Notes: generated by a model from the letters alone, not told the origin. A DNA stretch of 64,000 bases from Paludifilum halophilum (GCF_002245355.1 NZ_NOWF01000008.1:124001-188000), one strand, 5' to 3'; shown: positions 29,678 to 38,499, numbered from the stretch's first letter. Numbers and translations: made by a program.

Positions 29678-30916
29678 ATGGACTCGCAGTTGACCACTCC
29701 AGCTGAAAAATGGATTCAGTTTTTATACATATCGATCCTGTTTTCACCAATACTTCCTGGGGTTGCTATGCTGGCTATCGGACTGGCCACTCCTTTCTTC
29801 TTTAAACGAAAGTGGAGGTTGACCGGTTGGCCGGAAGGCGTTTTCCTGGGATTTGTTCTGCTTTCCATGATCAGTTGGCACTTGAATCCTTACTGGGTTT
29901 TTAAATGGATACCGGCCGGGTTGATACCGATCCTCTTTTTCGGGTTGTACTATTTATTGACCGTGTGGATGAAGGGGATCGACTGGTCGTGGAAAAAAAT
30001 CGAGACCCTATACCTCCAATTTTGGCTGGCGGGTCTTTATGTGGCGGTTGTAACCATTTTACAGCGCGTGAATTGGATTCCTACGGAAAAATCCACTCTC
30101 TTTTATGTGCTCGGATTTTATCCGATGCAACAGGCCGAATCGGTCCGCAGTATCGGTACGGCCTCCAACTCCAATCTGGCTGCCGCCATGTTGATCTGTT
30201 TGGCATTGATCAGTATCTACACTTCATCGGTCTTCCGGAAGAATTGGCACAAAGTGGGCTCCTTCGCCGCCTTTTTTTTGTTTTGTGCAGCCATCTGGTG
30301 CACGGGCTCCCGAGGGGCCTGGGTGGGCTTGGTGATCGGGCTCTTGGTTCAGGTTTGGATGACGGGCAACCGAAAGCGGGCAGTACTTCTTTTTATTGGC
30401 CTGGTCATCTTCGGGATGGTCATCTACACCAACAAGACGTTGATTCCTCGGGAGGAAACGTTGTTTGCCACGTATGATATCCGTGTTCGGGTATGGCAAA
30501 ATTCCTTTGAGATCTTTAAAGACCACTGGCTGTTCGGTGTTTTGCCCCTCCATTTCGGCCACGTTTTTAAGGAGATGACAGGTGATTATTTATATCATGC
30601 TCATAACGTGCTTTTAGGGATTGCCAGCGAATACGGTGTGATTGGATTGATCCTTTTTATCGCTCTGATCGTCGTTACCACTCACCGGGCCCGGCGATGG
30701 CGGAAAACGGCCAATGCCAAGGAGGAAAAGCGTTTGGCGGGGATGCTGATTTCGCTGATATTTGCCCTGTTGGGTCACGGAATGTACGATTATCCGATTC
30801 TCGCCCCTCAGATCGGTCTCATCTTTATGCTGGCGATTATCATCATCCATCAGCAATACGAGCGGCGTTGCCTGAACAAGCCGAAATGGGCCTATAGAGG
30901 CGAAAAACGAAACTAG
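29678..30916 (+). CDS. O-antigen ligase / polymerase-like membrane protein
   Basis: A 412-residue protein with about 11-12 membrane helices and a large extracytoplasmic loop before the last third, containing DIRVRVWQNSFEIFKDHWLFGV and HAHNVLLGIASEYG, the Wzy_C pattern. Family members ligate or polymerize surface glycans or glycosylate surface proteins. AAGGGAG precedes ATG 29678. Its TAG stop (30914-30916) is also the first bases of repeat copy A, so the last residues may have been changed by that insertion. Confidence 0.8.
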   Translation: MDSQLTTPAEKWIQFLYISILFSPILPGVAMLAIGLATPFFFKRKWRLTGWPEGVFLGFVLLSMISWHLNPYWVFKWIPAGLIPILFFGLYYLLTVWMKGIDWSWKKIETLYLQFWLAGLYVAVVTILQRVNWIPTEKSTLFYVLGFYPMQQAESVRSIGTASNSNLAAAMLICLALISIYTSSVFRKNWHKVGSFAAFFLFCAAIWCTGSRGAWVGLVIGLLVQVWMTGNRKRAVLLFIGLVIFGMVIYTNKTLIPREETLFATYDIRVRVWQNSFEIFKDHWLFGVLPLHFGHVFKEMTGDYLYHAHNVLLGIASEYGVIGLILFIALIVVTTHRARRWRKTANAKEEKRLAGMLISLIFALLGHGMYDYPILAPQIGLIFMLAIIIIHQQYERRCLNKPKWAYRGEKRN

Positions 30917-31114
30917 TGGCCCATCTGGGAACCAAGTTAGGAGGGTGGTAGGCCGGCGTAGATCCTTTGCACTCAGGAGAGCACAAGTCTCGCCAAGGTC
31001 GCTCCGCTTCCCGGTCTCACTATGCGTTTTTTGCAAGAGATCGGAGACGGCCTACCAGCCCGACCACCCCCAGCAAGGGATCAAACCAATCAAAGTTTCC
31101 TGAAGGGGCACTAG
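30913..31114 (+). repeat. Inverted-repeat (MITE-like) element, full copy A, 202 bp
   Basis: It begins CTAGTGGCCCATC and ends GAAGGGGCACTAG, forming imperfect terminal inverted repeats closed by CTAG. Internal stem GGTAGGCCG / CGGCCTACC. It is nearly identical in sequence and equal in length to copy B at 37329-37530. It has no coding capacity. The initial TAG is the stop codon of the O-antigen-ligase-like gene. Confidence 0.85.
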
Positions 31115-31249
31115 AAGCGTTGTGAAAAAGTCCGTTTTCGGGAGGGTGGGGTTCCACACGGAGTGCCTTTGGCTCGTCAGAACAACGAAACGGAGTGTGG
31201 AACCCCACCCCGACCCACCAAGGATGTGCTAAAATCACAACGCTTCTAG
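31111..31249. repeat. 139-bp palindromic element abutting copy A
   Basis: The ends are exact inverted repeats: CTAGAAGCGTTGTGA on the left and TCACAACGCTTCTAG on the right. An inner arm pair GGTGGGGTTCCACAC / GTGTGGAACCCCACC is also exact. Right of it the sequence CTAGTGTCCCTTCTG again resembles the element terminus seen at copies A and B, so this palindrome is flanked on both sides by element ends. Confidence 0.8.
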
Positions 31250-31555
31250 TGTCCCTTCTGAGAAAGTCGGTCGTGTTTTCCGACGAGGGAAGGGCCGGTC
31301 ACGGAGCGTCTTGGGCTGGGGGAGACAAGTATCTGTATCCCCGTGGAAAATATGGAAGGGTTATTTCTTTTGTCGATTTTTTGTGGTAAGGTAGGAAACG
31401 TATGCAGATCTCAAGGGGGTAACAAAAAGGGGGATCCGACTGCGATCCCCGTGGAAGGCGGATCGTTCCGTCTTCTTTTTATGGAAAAAAAGGCACTCAA
31501 GGTTCAGAAAAGGGAGAAGAGGCAGTCCTCTACGAAAAGGAATTGAGGTGATGCG
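31250..31555. other. Non-coding stretch before the ABC exporter operon
   Basis: Contains a short hairpin GGGGATC/GATCCCC around 31431-31451 and no convincing gene; a 67-residue frame at 31343 has no ribosome binding site or recognisable product. The hairpin could be an attenuator of the following operon. Confidence 0.4.
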
Positions 31556-32290
31556 ATGATCTGGCTGGGGAATGTAAGCAAAAGCTACGGGAAGTCCGGC
31601 GTGCCGGCAGTAGATCGGTTACAGCTGACTGTCTCACCCGGTGAAATTTTCGGATTTCTCGGACCGAACGGCGCAGGAAAGACGACAACGATTAAAATGA
31701 TCGCCGGGATCATTCAGCCGGACACTGGTGTGGTGGAGGTGGATCATACCTCCGTGTCGGATCGGCCATTGGAGGCGAAGCGGAAAATCGGGTATGTTCC
31801 CGATTCGCCGGAGCCCTTCGCCAAGCTGACCGGACGGGAATATATCCAATTCATGGCGGATATTTATCAGGTTCCCCTGGAGAAGCGGCAAAAGCATCTT
31901 CCGGGGTTGTTGGAGCGCTTCGGTATGGAAGAAAATGCGAATCAACTGATTCAGGGATATTCCAGAGGGATGAAACAGAAAATCACCCTGATTGCCACCT
32001 TGCTTCATGAACCTTCGGTCTGGATTCTGGACGAACCGATGGTCGGGTTGGATCCCCGGGCTTCCGCCGTTTTAAAAGAGGAGATGAGACGGCATTGCGA
32101 TCGGGGGAATACGGTTTTCTTCTCCACTCACGTGTTGGAGGTGGCGGAGCGGTTGTGTGACCGGGTGGCGATCCTGAACGAGGGGCGCCTCGTCTCTTCC
32201 GGAAAGTTGGAGGATCTGCGCCGGGGAAGCGGTCATGTGTCGGACGAAAATACATTGGAAAACCTGTTCATGGGGTTGACGGAATCATGA
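31556..32290 (+). CDS. ABC transporter ATPase (ABC-2 exporter type)
   Basis: A 244-residue ATPase with Walker A GPNGAGKTT, signature YSRGMKQKITL, Walker B VWILDEPMVGLD and a switch His in FFSTHVLEVAE. It resembles EcsA/YthP-type ATPases. GAGGTGATGCG precedes ATG 31556. It overlaps the permease gene by 4 nt, so the two form an exporter. Substrate unknown. Confidence 0.9.
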   Translation: MIWLGNVSKSYGKSGVPAVDRLQLTVSPGEIFGFLGPNGAGKTTTIKMIAGIIQPDTGVVEVDHTSVSDRPLEAKRKIGYVPDSPEPFAKLTGREYIQFMADIYQVPLEKRQKHLPGLLERFGMEENANQLIQGYSRGMKQKITLIATLLHEPSVWILDEPMVGLDPRASAVLKEEMRRHCDRGNTVFFSTHVLEVAERLCDRVAILNEGRLVSSGKLEDLRRGSGHVSDENTLENLFMGLTES

Positions 32291-33960
32291 AACGAGGCTG
32301 GGCGCTGACTTGGGTTTTTTTGAAGAACCAGTTCAACCTCTCGGTGATGAAGCAGAAGTACATCGTCCGGCGGGAGCAACAGTGGCAACCGTTGTTGGCG
32401 GTGATTTTGTTCCTTGTGATCGCAGTCCCCGTTGAATTGATGGTGATCTTTTTCTATAGCGGAATCTATCAGGGCCTGGCTTTGATCGGCGAAGAATCGG
32501 CCATGTTACTCCTGTTGGTCCTGGGGGGACACCTGGTTGCTTTTCTGTTCGGATTTCCCTTTGTGATCAATCAGCTTTATTTTGTCCGTGATGCGGAAAT
32601 TCCCTTGCCTCTGCCGGTGACTCCGAGACAAGTGTTGGGAGCTCGTTTGGCCGGGGTATGGGTGAATGAAGTCATCGGCGCCCTTCTTTTTCTTTTACCG
32701 GGGCTGATCGTATACGGCGTACTCGCAGGGCGGGGTCTCGGATTCTATGTGGGGGCGGCCTTGCTCACAGCAGGGTTGCCGTTGTTACCCATTGCCCTGT
32801 CCACGTCAGCGTCTCTGGTATTCATGCGGGTGACCAACCTGAAAGGGTATCGGGACTTATTGCGTTATCTCGCCTCCTTTAGCGGCGTCCTGATCTTTAT
32901 CGCCGTTCAGCTCGCCGTCCATTCGGATTTGCCGGACAAGCTGGACGACCCGGAACGGATTCAGCAGTTTTTCGCCGGATCGGGAGGGTTGTACGAATGG
33001 CTCGGCGGTTGGTATCCGCCGGCGGCCTGGGCCGCCCACGGTTTGATACAGCCTTTCTTTTCCGGCGGTTGGACGGGATGGACGGCTTTTGCGGTTGTGA
33101 CAGCTGGCGCTCTCGCTTTCATGTTCGGGTTGGCCGGATTCCTGTATTATCCCGGATTGATCGGGGGCGACGAAGTGGCGAAAAACGCGAAGAAGAAATC
33201 GACTTCCACCGCCGACGCCCTCTCTCGGCCGCGTTCCCCCCTGGCGGCATGGTTTTGGAAGGAGTGGAAAGTCTTTATCCGGACACCGATATTTCTCATG
33301 AATGCAGTGACTCCCCTGATTATATTCACGGTAATGGCTTTTCTGCCTGCCTTCGGCAACCTGGGAGCAGTGTCTCGGGACCTTTCCACTCATCCCTTTG
33401 CAGCCAAAATGGTTGTATGGGGGGCCGCCGGTTTTATCCTTTTCATCAGTTCGATGAATGGAATTGCCTCTTCCGCGATTTCCCGGGAAGGAAAGATGTT
33501 TGCCTTCAATCTGTCCCTGCCGGTTTCTGCCTTTACCCGGCTCTTGGCTAAGTGGCTTCACGCCTTTTCCTTTTCACTGATCATTATCGCCGTGGTGCTC
33601 GTCATCCAGTGGATGGTGTTTCCCTCCGTTCCGGCCGTTCTGTGGACCCTTCTCTTAGGAATGGCGGGCAGTTGCCTGTTTAACGGGGTCGGATTGCTGA
33701 TCGATCTGTGGTTCCCTTATCTGGAGTGGGAGACCCCGCGGGAGGTGATGCAGCGTTTTGTCGGCGGTATGGGGATGATGCTGATCCAGATCGTTTTAGG
33801 CGGGCTGCTGGCAGCTATCGTCGGACTCGGCTTTTTCATCAACCTGCCGGATGTCTGGATCAAAACCGGCGTTCTCCTCCTCCTGATCGGACTCAACGCC
33901 GTCCTGTTTTTCACCCTGCGGGGAATCGCGGAAGACCGCTACCGGCGGATTGAAGTTTAG
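32287..33960 (+). CDS. ABC-2 exporter permease
   Basis: A 557-residue integral membrane protein with about 12 predicted helices in two halves and a central cytoplasmic charged loop (about 295-325, KNAKKKSTSTADALSR). It is the membrane partner of the preceding ATPase, with an ATGA overlap. Size and layout resemble large EcsB/YthQ-like permeases, but sequence recognition is only general. Substrate unknown. Confidence 0.8.
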   Translation: MKRGWALTWVFLKNQFNLSVMKQKYIVRREQQWQPLLAVILFLVIAVPVELMVIFFYSGIYQGLALIGEESAMLLLLVLGGHLVAFLFGFPFVINQLYFVRDAEIPLPLPVTPRQVLGARLAGVWVNEVIGALLFLLPGLIVYGVLAGRGLGFYVGAALLTAGLPLLPIALSTSASLVFMRVTNLKGYRDLLRYLASFSGVLIFIAVQLAVHSDLPDKLDDPERIQQFFAGSGGLYEWLGGWYPPAAWAAHGLIQPFFSGGWTGWTAFAVVTAGALAFMFGLAGFLYYPGLIGGDEVAKNAKKKSTSTADALSRPRSPLAAWFWKEWKVFIRTPIFLMNAVTPLIIFTVMAFLPAFGNLGAVSRDLSTHPFAAKMVVWGAAGFILFISSMNGIASSAISREGKMFAFNLSLPVSAFTRLLAKWLHAFSFSLIIIAVVLVIQWMVFPSVPAVLWTLLLGMAGSCLFNGVGLLIDLWFPYLEWETPREVMQRFVGGMGMMLIQIVLGGLLAAIVGLGFFINLPDVWIKTGVLLLLIGLNAVLFFTLRGIAEDRYRRIEV

Positions 33961-33985
33961 GGAACAGAAATGGGAAAAACCATAA

Positions 33986-34027
33986 AAAAGCGGCCCGCTC
34001 GAACAGGGGAAGCGGGTCCGCTTTTTT
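33986..34027 (+). terminator. Terminator after the ABC exporter operon
   Basis: The stem AAGCGG-CCCGC / GCGGG-CCGCTT (one mismatch) is followed by TTTTTTG. Confidence 0.85.
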
Positions 34028-34172
34028 GTTGTTTGGACAACGGCAGGGTTGAAGAAAGCTAAGTCCGTATTAATCATTATCTGTCATGGGGAGTCGGGCT
34101 TTTTGCTTCCATGCACTGCCAAGTTGCCCCGACGTAAGTCCAATCTTCTCTCACAGGAAAACACAATCGACG

Positions 34173-34190
34173 TTCCGAAAAGGGGCACTA
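34173..34190 (-). repeat. Solitary terminus of the inverted-repeat element family (copy E)
   Basis: Read on the minus strand, TAGTGCCCCTTTTCGGAA corresponds to the right terminus of copies A and B (TAGTGCCCCTTCTGGAAA). It starts at the stop codon of the zinc-ribbon gene. I cannot find the other end with confidence. Confidence 0.5.
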
Positions 34191-34433
34191 ATTTACGTTC
34201 TCTTTTTCAAGAATATACGTCTTAACTACTTTATTTCCTTCAAATACATGAATTCGTTCACATGTCGGACAACGCCAAACCTCTCTTTTTGGATCAGGTA
34301 TATCAAAAGGGTCTTGAATATCCATCTCGTTAATCTTGTCCATTTCAAAGTCAGTATAAACGTATAACTCAATTTCGTTTGGGACACTGACAGTAGATAA
34401 TGTTTCCCCACATTTGCATGTCATTCGAGCCAT
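34188..34433 (-). CDS. Small zinc-ribbon-like hypothetical protein, AT-rich
   Basis: An 81-residue protein with CKCGE near the N-terminus and CPTCER near residue 60, a likely four-cysteine zinc site, around an acidic middle. ATG 34433 follows GAAGGTG. GC content is much lower than the neighbours, suggesting acquisition. Its TAG stop (CTA on the plus strand at 34188-34190) runs directly into TGCCCC on the minus strand, the terminal sequence of the repeat-element family. No family recognised. Confidence 0.65.
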   Translation of the reverse strand: MARMTCKCGETLSTVSVPNEIELYVYTDFEMDKINEMDIQDPFDIPDPKREVWRCPTCERIHVFEGNKVVKTYILEKENVN

Positions 34434-34622
34434 TTTCTGCACCTTCTTTCTTGGAATTAAGGCTTGTAGATTTGTATATCATCTTTTGTTGATTCGGAGA
34501 CTCTTACAGATTATCATGTAGCCATTTCCCGTTTTCACCCAACGTTCAATGGATGCGGGGTATATTTTACCTTTTTTTGGCCATGATGGTTACCGAGTCT
34601 ATGAAACTATGAGGTGATCAAC

Positions 34623-35267
34623 ATGGCTGTCAAAGGGTGGATGGTGGTTTCTGTCTGTATCATCGGTGCTTTTGTCATTTTCTCTTTACCGGACCATTCA
34701 TCGGAGTGGTCCGAAAATGCCGAGGCGAAGACCGGGTATGCTACGGTATCAGTGGAGCCCGGGGATACAGTCTATGAGATTGCTCAGGAATATGATTCCG
34801 ATGTGGATACAGTGGCCCGGTTGAATGATCTGTCCGATCCTTCTCTGATCCGGGTCGGTGACGAGCTTCGCGTTCCTATGGCGAAGGGGGAGTCAAAAGA
34901 GAAACAAAAGGAAAAGAAGGAACAGAAGGAAGAGGAGGTTACCGCGATGGCCCGGGGTCAATCCCTCGGTGAGTTCACCTTGACCGCCTACACGGCCGGT
35001 CCGGAGTCGACGGGGAAATCGCCGGATCACCCGGCCTTCGGGGTGACCTCCAGCGGAGCCCAGGTGGCGGAGGGAGTGACCATCGCTGTCGATCCCGATG
35101 TGATTCCCCTCGGGTCCCGGGTATACATTGAAGGGATCGGTTACCGTGTCGCCCAGGATACCGGCAGTGCGATCCAAGGGAACCGGATCGATGTTTATAT
35201 GAAAGATCCGCAACAAGCCCGTCAGTTCGGCGTGAAAAAAGGAGTCAAGGTGGAGCGGGTGGACTAG
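34623..35267 (+). CDS. LysM and 3D-domain cell-wall protein (YocH/YorM-like)
   Basis: This 214-residue protein has an N-terminal membrane or signal segment (about 5-24), one LysM domain (about 42-88) for peptidoglycan binding, a Lys/Glu linker (about 90-110), and a C-terminal 3D domain (about 125-205) with three conserved aspartates, two in QDTGSAIQGNRIDVYM. The 3D domain resembles the MltA-type lytic transglycosylase fold, so wall cleavage or binding is likely. ATG 34623 follows GAGGTG. Confidence 0.88.
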   Translation: MAVKGWMVVSVCIIGAFVIFSLPDHSSEWSENAEAKTGYATVSVEPGDTVYEIAQEYDSDVDTVARLNDLSDPSLIRVGDELRVPMAKGESKEKQKEKKEQKEEEVTAMARGQSLGEFTLTAYTAGPESTGKSPDHPAFGVTSSGAQVAEGVTIAVDPDVIPLGSRVYIEGIGYRVAQDTGSAIQGNRIDVYMKDPQQARQFGVKKGVKVERVD

Positions 35268-35444
35268 GGTGTTTCTGGTAAATCGCCGAAAGTAGCGGGC
35301 TGCCAATTTCCAGCGTAGCGGCGTTTGCACTCAGGGGAGTACAAGTCTCGCCTCGAACGCTTCGCTCTCGGGTCTCGCTATGCCCGACGCCCCAGCGAAG
35401 TTTTCGTAGGATCGAACCGTTTAGCGGCCCCACCTGGATACGAT
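35264..35444 (+). repeat. Degenerate inverted-repeat element (copy D)
   Basis: A core of about 65 bp (GCACTCAGGGGAGTACAAGTC ... GGTCTCGCTATGC, around 35328-35390) matches copies A and B with scattered changes, and the right side ends in GCGGCCCCACC. The left end coincides with CTAG at the stop codon of the LysM-3D gene, although the next bases are diverged. Confidence 0.6.
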
Positions 35445-35816
35445 CTCCCCATCCAAAGGATGGTTGATCATAGATCTGATACTGTATGGAAATCCCTGTG
35501 GGATACCATGACTCTGTACAATTGTCAGTTCTCTATCAAACAGAAATAGAGGCGGCCCTTTCGGGATTCGCCTCTGACTGCGGCTTTACCCTATGTCGGC
35601 GAAAGCCGATTTTTTATGGCTCTTGGTTCACCGTGTTGTTCGCTTGGTTCTGGACCCATCGGGTTCTGAACAGCACCCATATCAGGGAGAGTCATTGGGC
35701 CGCACTACTGGCCCAGCCCAGGCTCGGCAAGATGCTGTATTTCAGGACGAGAATAAACCCCGGAACCGGGGATAAGAATGGTATAATCGGGGCAGGTTGA
35801 CGGGAGGTGAAAGGGT
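35445..35816. other. Intergenic region with AlkA promoter
   Basis: No gene is supported here; two short frames at 35486 and 35593 look spurious. A consensus TATAAT at 35782-35787 lies 30 nt before the AlkA start, with only a weak -35. Confidence 0.5.
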
Positions 35817-36737
35817 TTGGCCAGTGTGCGATCGAGTGAAGAATCCGGGGAACGGATGTTGCTTCGACCACAACAACCTTATTCCTACGAGGAGACGATC
35901 CGCAGGCTCGTTTCCTTTGAAAAGACGGCTTACCGAAGTGAGGGCGGAAAACTGTACCGTACGTTGCGGTTATCCAAACGTCCGGTTGTCGTGGAACTGG
36001 AATGGGAGGAAGAGAAATCCGCTTTGGCGGCGACAGTGGATACCGAACTCGATGATCGGGAGCGGATGGATCTGGAACGGATCTTGCGGCGAATGTTTTC
36101 TTTGGACGTCAATCTCGCTCCTTTTTATGAGAGCATAAAAATGGAGCCCCGATTGGCCCAAGTGGTCGAAGAGCGCAAGGGACTCCATTTCGTACTGGAT
36201 CCTACCCTTTATGAGTGCCTTATCAAAACGATCATCGGACAGCAACTAAATATGGCTTTTGCCGCTAAATTGGTTGACCGACTGATCCACCTCGCTGGAG
36301 AACGGCTGGAAAGGGCCGGGGAAGTACTCGCCGTCTTTCCCACACCGGAGCAAGTGGCCCGTCTTCGTTATGAAGATTTGCAGGCGTTGCAGTTCAATCG
36401 GCGTAAGGCGGAATACGTGATTGACCTGTCCCGTCGCATCGCGGAAGGAAAGTTGAATTTGGACGAACTCCATCGACTGGAGGACCAGGAGGTGGTGGGG
36501 CGTCTGCTTCCGTTACGAGGGATCGGTCGCTGGACAGCGGAGTGTTTACTTCTCTTCGGGATGGGGCGGCCCAATCTTCTTCCGGCGGCGGACATCGGTT
36601 TGAGAAATGCGGTTCGCAGGGTGTACGAACTGGATGCGCAGCCGACGGAGAAAGAAGTTCGGCAGATGGGAGAGGCGTGGTCACCTTGGCGGAGTTATGC
36701 TACCTTTTATCTGTGGGATACTCTGAGTGGGCAGTGA
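35817..36737 (+). CDS. DNA-3-methyladenine glycosylase II (AlkA-like)
   Basis: A protein of 306 residues. After an N-terminal beta domain (1-115) comes an HhH-GPD domain (about 125-300) with IIGQQLNMAFAAKL, the hairpin LPLRGIGRWTAECLLLF and the catalytic Asp in LPAADIGLRNAV. It removes alkylated purines in base excision repair. The start is TTG 35817 with GGGAGGTG at 8-nt spacing; no ATG is better placed. Confidence 0.9.
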   Translation: MASVRSSEESGERMLLRPQQPYSYEETIRRLVSFEKTAYRSEGGKLYRTLRLSKRPVVVELEWEEEKSALAATVDTELDDRERMDLERILRRMFSLDVNLAPFYESIKMEPRLAQVVEERKGLHFVLDPTLYECLIKTIIGQQLNMAFAAKLVDRLIHLAGERLERAGEVLAVFPTPEQVARLRYEDLQALQFNRRKAEYVIDLSRRIAEGKLNLDELHRLEDQEVVGRLLPLRGIGRWTAECLLLFGMGRPNLLPAADIGLRNAVRRVYELDAQPTEKEVRQMGEAWSPWRSYATFYLWDTLSGQ

Positions 36738-36764
36738 AGGAGAAAAAGTTCGTGTCAATCGGGA

Positions 36765-37010
36765 TCAGGTCCGCTCCAGCTCCCGTTTGTACCGGTTCAG
36801 CAGTTCTTGAGCCTTCGATGCGTCCTCTTTGGGGACGAGTAGCTGATAGGCGGTGACATGCTTTTTGCGTTTCACTTTCAGCTCACTGTAGATGTGACTT
36901 TGCTCCAGGCGGTTGCGCAAAGAGTAGACCACCCGAGGCGTACCGTAGGACTGGTGTACTACCGTCATGCCTCCTAGGAAAAACATCTTTTTCACCTCTA
37001 CTGTGCTCAT
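36765..37010 (-). CDS. Small hypothetical protein (possibly DUF2007-like)
   Basis: An 81-residue protein with a beta-alpha-beta layout: VVHQSYGTPRVVYSLRNRLEQ then YQLLVPKEDASKAQELLNRYK. The C-terminal LVP-x-ED-x-x-x-A-x-ELL resembles DUF2007 'putative signal transducing' proteins, but the resemblance is short. It converges with alkA. An internal Met (MFFLGG) at 36987 is an alternative start. Confidence 0.55.
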   Translation of the reverse strand: MSTVEVKKMFFLGGMTVVHQSYGTPRVVYSLRNRLEQSHIYSELKVKRKKHVTAYQLLVPKEDASKAQELLNRYKRELERT

Positions 37011-37182
37011 TCCCTTTTTATCCGGTGTTCACACCTGGATATGGGATCCATGGGAATCCCGTAATTAGACTATGAATTCTGACAAATAAGGTGATTAAAA
37101 AACCGATTTCTTTACATTGATGTTACATGATTTTCTTCGTGTTGTAAAATCATTGTGAGTGTGTAAAAAGGAGGAGGTCTAG

Positions 37183-37332
37183 ATGGCCCGAAAGCAGAAA
37201 AAAAAGAAACCGGTTCGTGAAGTGGACCCGAATAAAGTATTGTCCCGCGATTTGCAAAGAGTAGCGTTGTGGACAGGGATTTCGGTCGTACTGACAGGGG
37301 CTTTCGCCCTCGTCATCGAGAATCTGCGCTAG
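37183..37332 (+). CDS. Small single-pass membrane protein (49 aa)
   Basis: ATG 37183 follows a strong AAAAGGAGGAGGT and opens a 49-residue frame: a Lys-rich N-terminus (ARKQKKKKPVREVDPNKV), then one membrane helix (LWTGISVVLTGAFALVIEN). A -10-like TAAAAT with a TTACAT 16 nt upstream lies before it. The TAG stop at 37330-37332 is also the first bases of repeat copy B. No family recognised. Confidence 0.7.
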   Translation: MARKQKKKKPVREVDPNKVLSRDLQRVALWTGISVVLTGAFALVIENLR

Positions 37333-37530
37333 TGCCCCATCAGGGAACCAAGTTGGGAGGGTGGTAGGCCGGCGTAGATCCTTTGCACTCAGGAGAGCAC
37401 AAGTCTCGCCAAGGTCGCTCCGCTTCCCGGTCTCACTATGCGTTTTTTGCAAGAGATCGGAGAAGACTTACCAGCCCGACCACCCCCAGCAAGGGATCAA
37501 ACAGATAAAAGTTTCCAGAAGGGGCACTAG
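37329..37530 (+). repeat. Inverted-repeat (MITE-like) element, full copy B, 202 bp
   Basis: Starts CTAGTGCCCCATC and ends GAAGGGGCACTAG. Over the full 202 bp it differs from copy A at only a small number of positions, mostly near the ends and in the second arm of the internal stem (GAAGACTTACC instead of GACGGCCTACC). Confidence 0.85.
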
Positions 37531-37536
37531 AAACTT

Positions 37537-37571
37537 AAGAAGGCCGGGTTGGACCCTAGCCTTCTTTTTTT
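37537..37571 (+). terminator. Terminator beyond repeat copy B
   Basis: The stem AAGAAGGC-GGGT / ACCC-GCCTTCTT is followed by TTTTT, facing the end of the convergent MscS gene. Confidence 0.75.
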
Positions 37572-38499
37572 AGCTCTTTTCCCGATCTGACATCGGGAAT
37601 GGATGCTCCCGGGAATCAAAGATTCGGCGGGGATAAGCGATTTCGATCTGTTGGTCCGCAAAGGTGCGGACGATGGTTTTTCGAGTTTCCCGCTCAATCA
37701 TCCAATGCTCCTCCGGGGTACAGATACCGGTCAATGTGTATTCCACCCCGTCCCGCTGAATGTTGGTGACCCCGTAAAGGCTGAAAGGTTCGATCACGTA
37801 AGGGGCAAATCGGCGGCTCATGTCTTCGCAGATACGGTGCAATGTGTTTTGCACGTGTTCCTGGTCGGCTTCGTAGGGGACGGTCACCGCAATCAGTGGT
37901 CGCATGCGTTCCCGATAATAGTTGGTTACCTGGGAAATTTCCCCGTTGGAAAGATAATGGAGCCGTTGATTGAATTCCCGAACCTTGGTGATCCTCAGCC
38001 CGATTTCCTCAACGGTCCCTTCGATATTTCCGTTGATTTGTACGTAGTCGCCCACTTCCATCTGGTTGTCGAAGATAATGAAAAAGCCGGTAATGATATC
38101 TCTAACTAGGTTCTGTGCACCAAAGCCGACTGCCAGACCGACAATTCCCGCACCGGCCAATATCGGGCCGATTTCGATCCCTACTTTTTCCAGAATCGTG
38201 ATGGCCGCAATAAAATAGATCGCGTAACGGGCTGTCGATTTGATCAGGCGTGCCAGCGTTTTTCCCCGTTTTTCCTCGAACCGGCTGAGGTTGAGCACGC
38301 GATCCACCAACCGCCCTACATACCGCAGGGCGAGGTATGTCAGAAAGATAATAAGAACGATTTGCCCGAAGGGAACCAGTATGTGCTCCCAAAAGGGTTC
38401 CCAAAGTTTTTGGGAGGGGTCGTCCACGATTGCTTCCGCTTTTTTCTGCATGTCCTCCATATTTTGTACCAGTTCAGCAGCGGAAGAAAGCCATTTCAT
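37570..38499 (-). CDS. Small-conductance mechanosensitive channel (MscS family, YkuT-like)
   Basis: The protein has 309 residues when started at ATG 38499, which is better spaced from GAGGGTG than TTG 38505. It has three N-terminal membrane helices. The third is the Gly/Ala-rich pore helix ILAGAGIVGLAVGFGAQNLVRD, split by its family motif. An MscS beta domain (VGDYVQINGNIEGTVEEIGLR) and a C-terminal alpha-beta domain follow. It opens on hypo-osmotic shock. Length agrees with YkuT-type channels. Confidence 0.92.
   Translation of the reverse strand: MKWLSSAAELVQNMEDMQKKAEAIVDDPSQKLWEPFWEHILVPFGQIVLIIFLTYLALRYVGRLVDRVLNLSRFEEKRGKTLARLIKSTARYAIYFIAAITILEKVGIEIGPILAGAGIVGLAVGFGAQNLVRDIITGFFIIFDNQMEVGDYVQINGNIEGTVEEIGLRITKVREFNQRLHYLSNGEISQVTNYYRERMRPLIAVTVPYEADQEHVQNTLHRICEDMSRRFAPYVIEPFSLYGVTNIQRDGVEYTLTGICTPEEHWMIERETRKTIVRTFADQQIEIAYPRRIFDSREHPFPMSDREKS

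Noticed and set aside
31343..31546. Short frame before the ABC exporter
   Set aside because: No ribosome binding site, no recognisable product; it contains the leader hairpin.
30614..37452. Two minus-strand frames (30614-31036 and 37150-37452) with an identical N-terminal protein sequence
   Set aside because: The shared sequence comes from the two copies of the 202-bp inverted-repeat element; the frames differ after the element and overlap real genes on the other strand.
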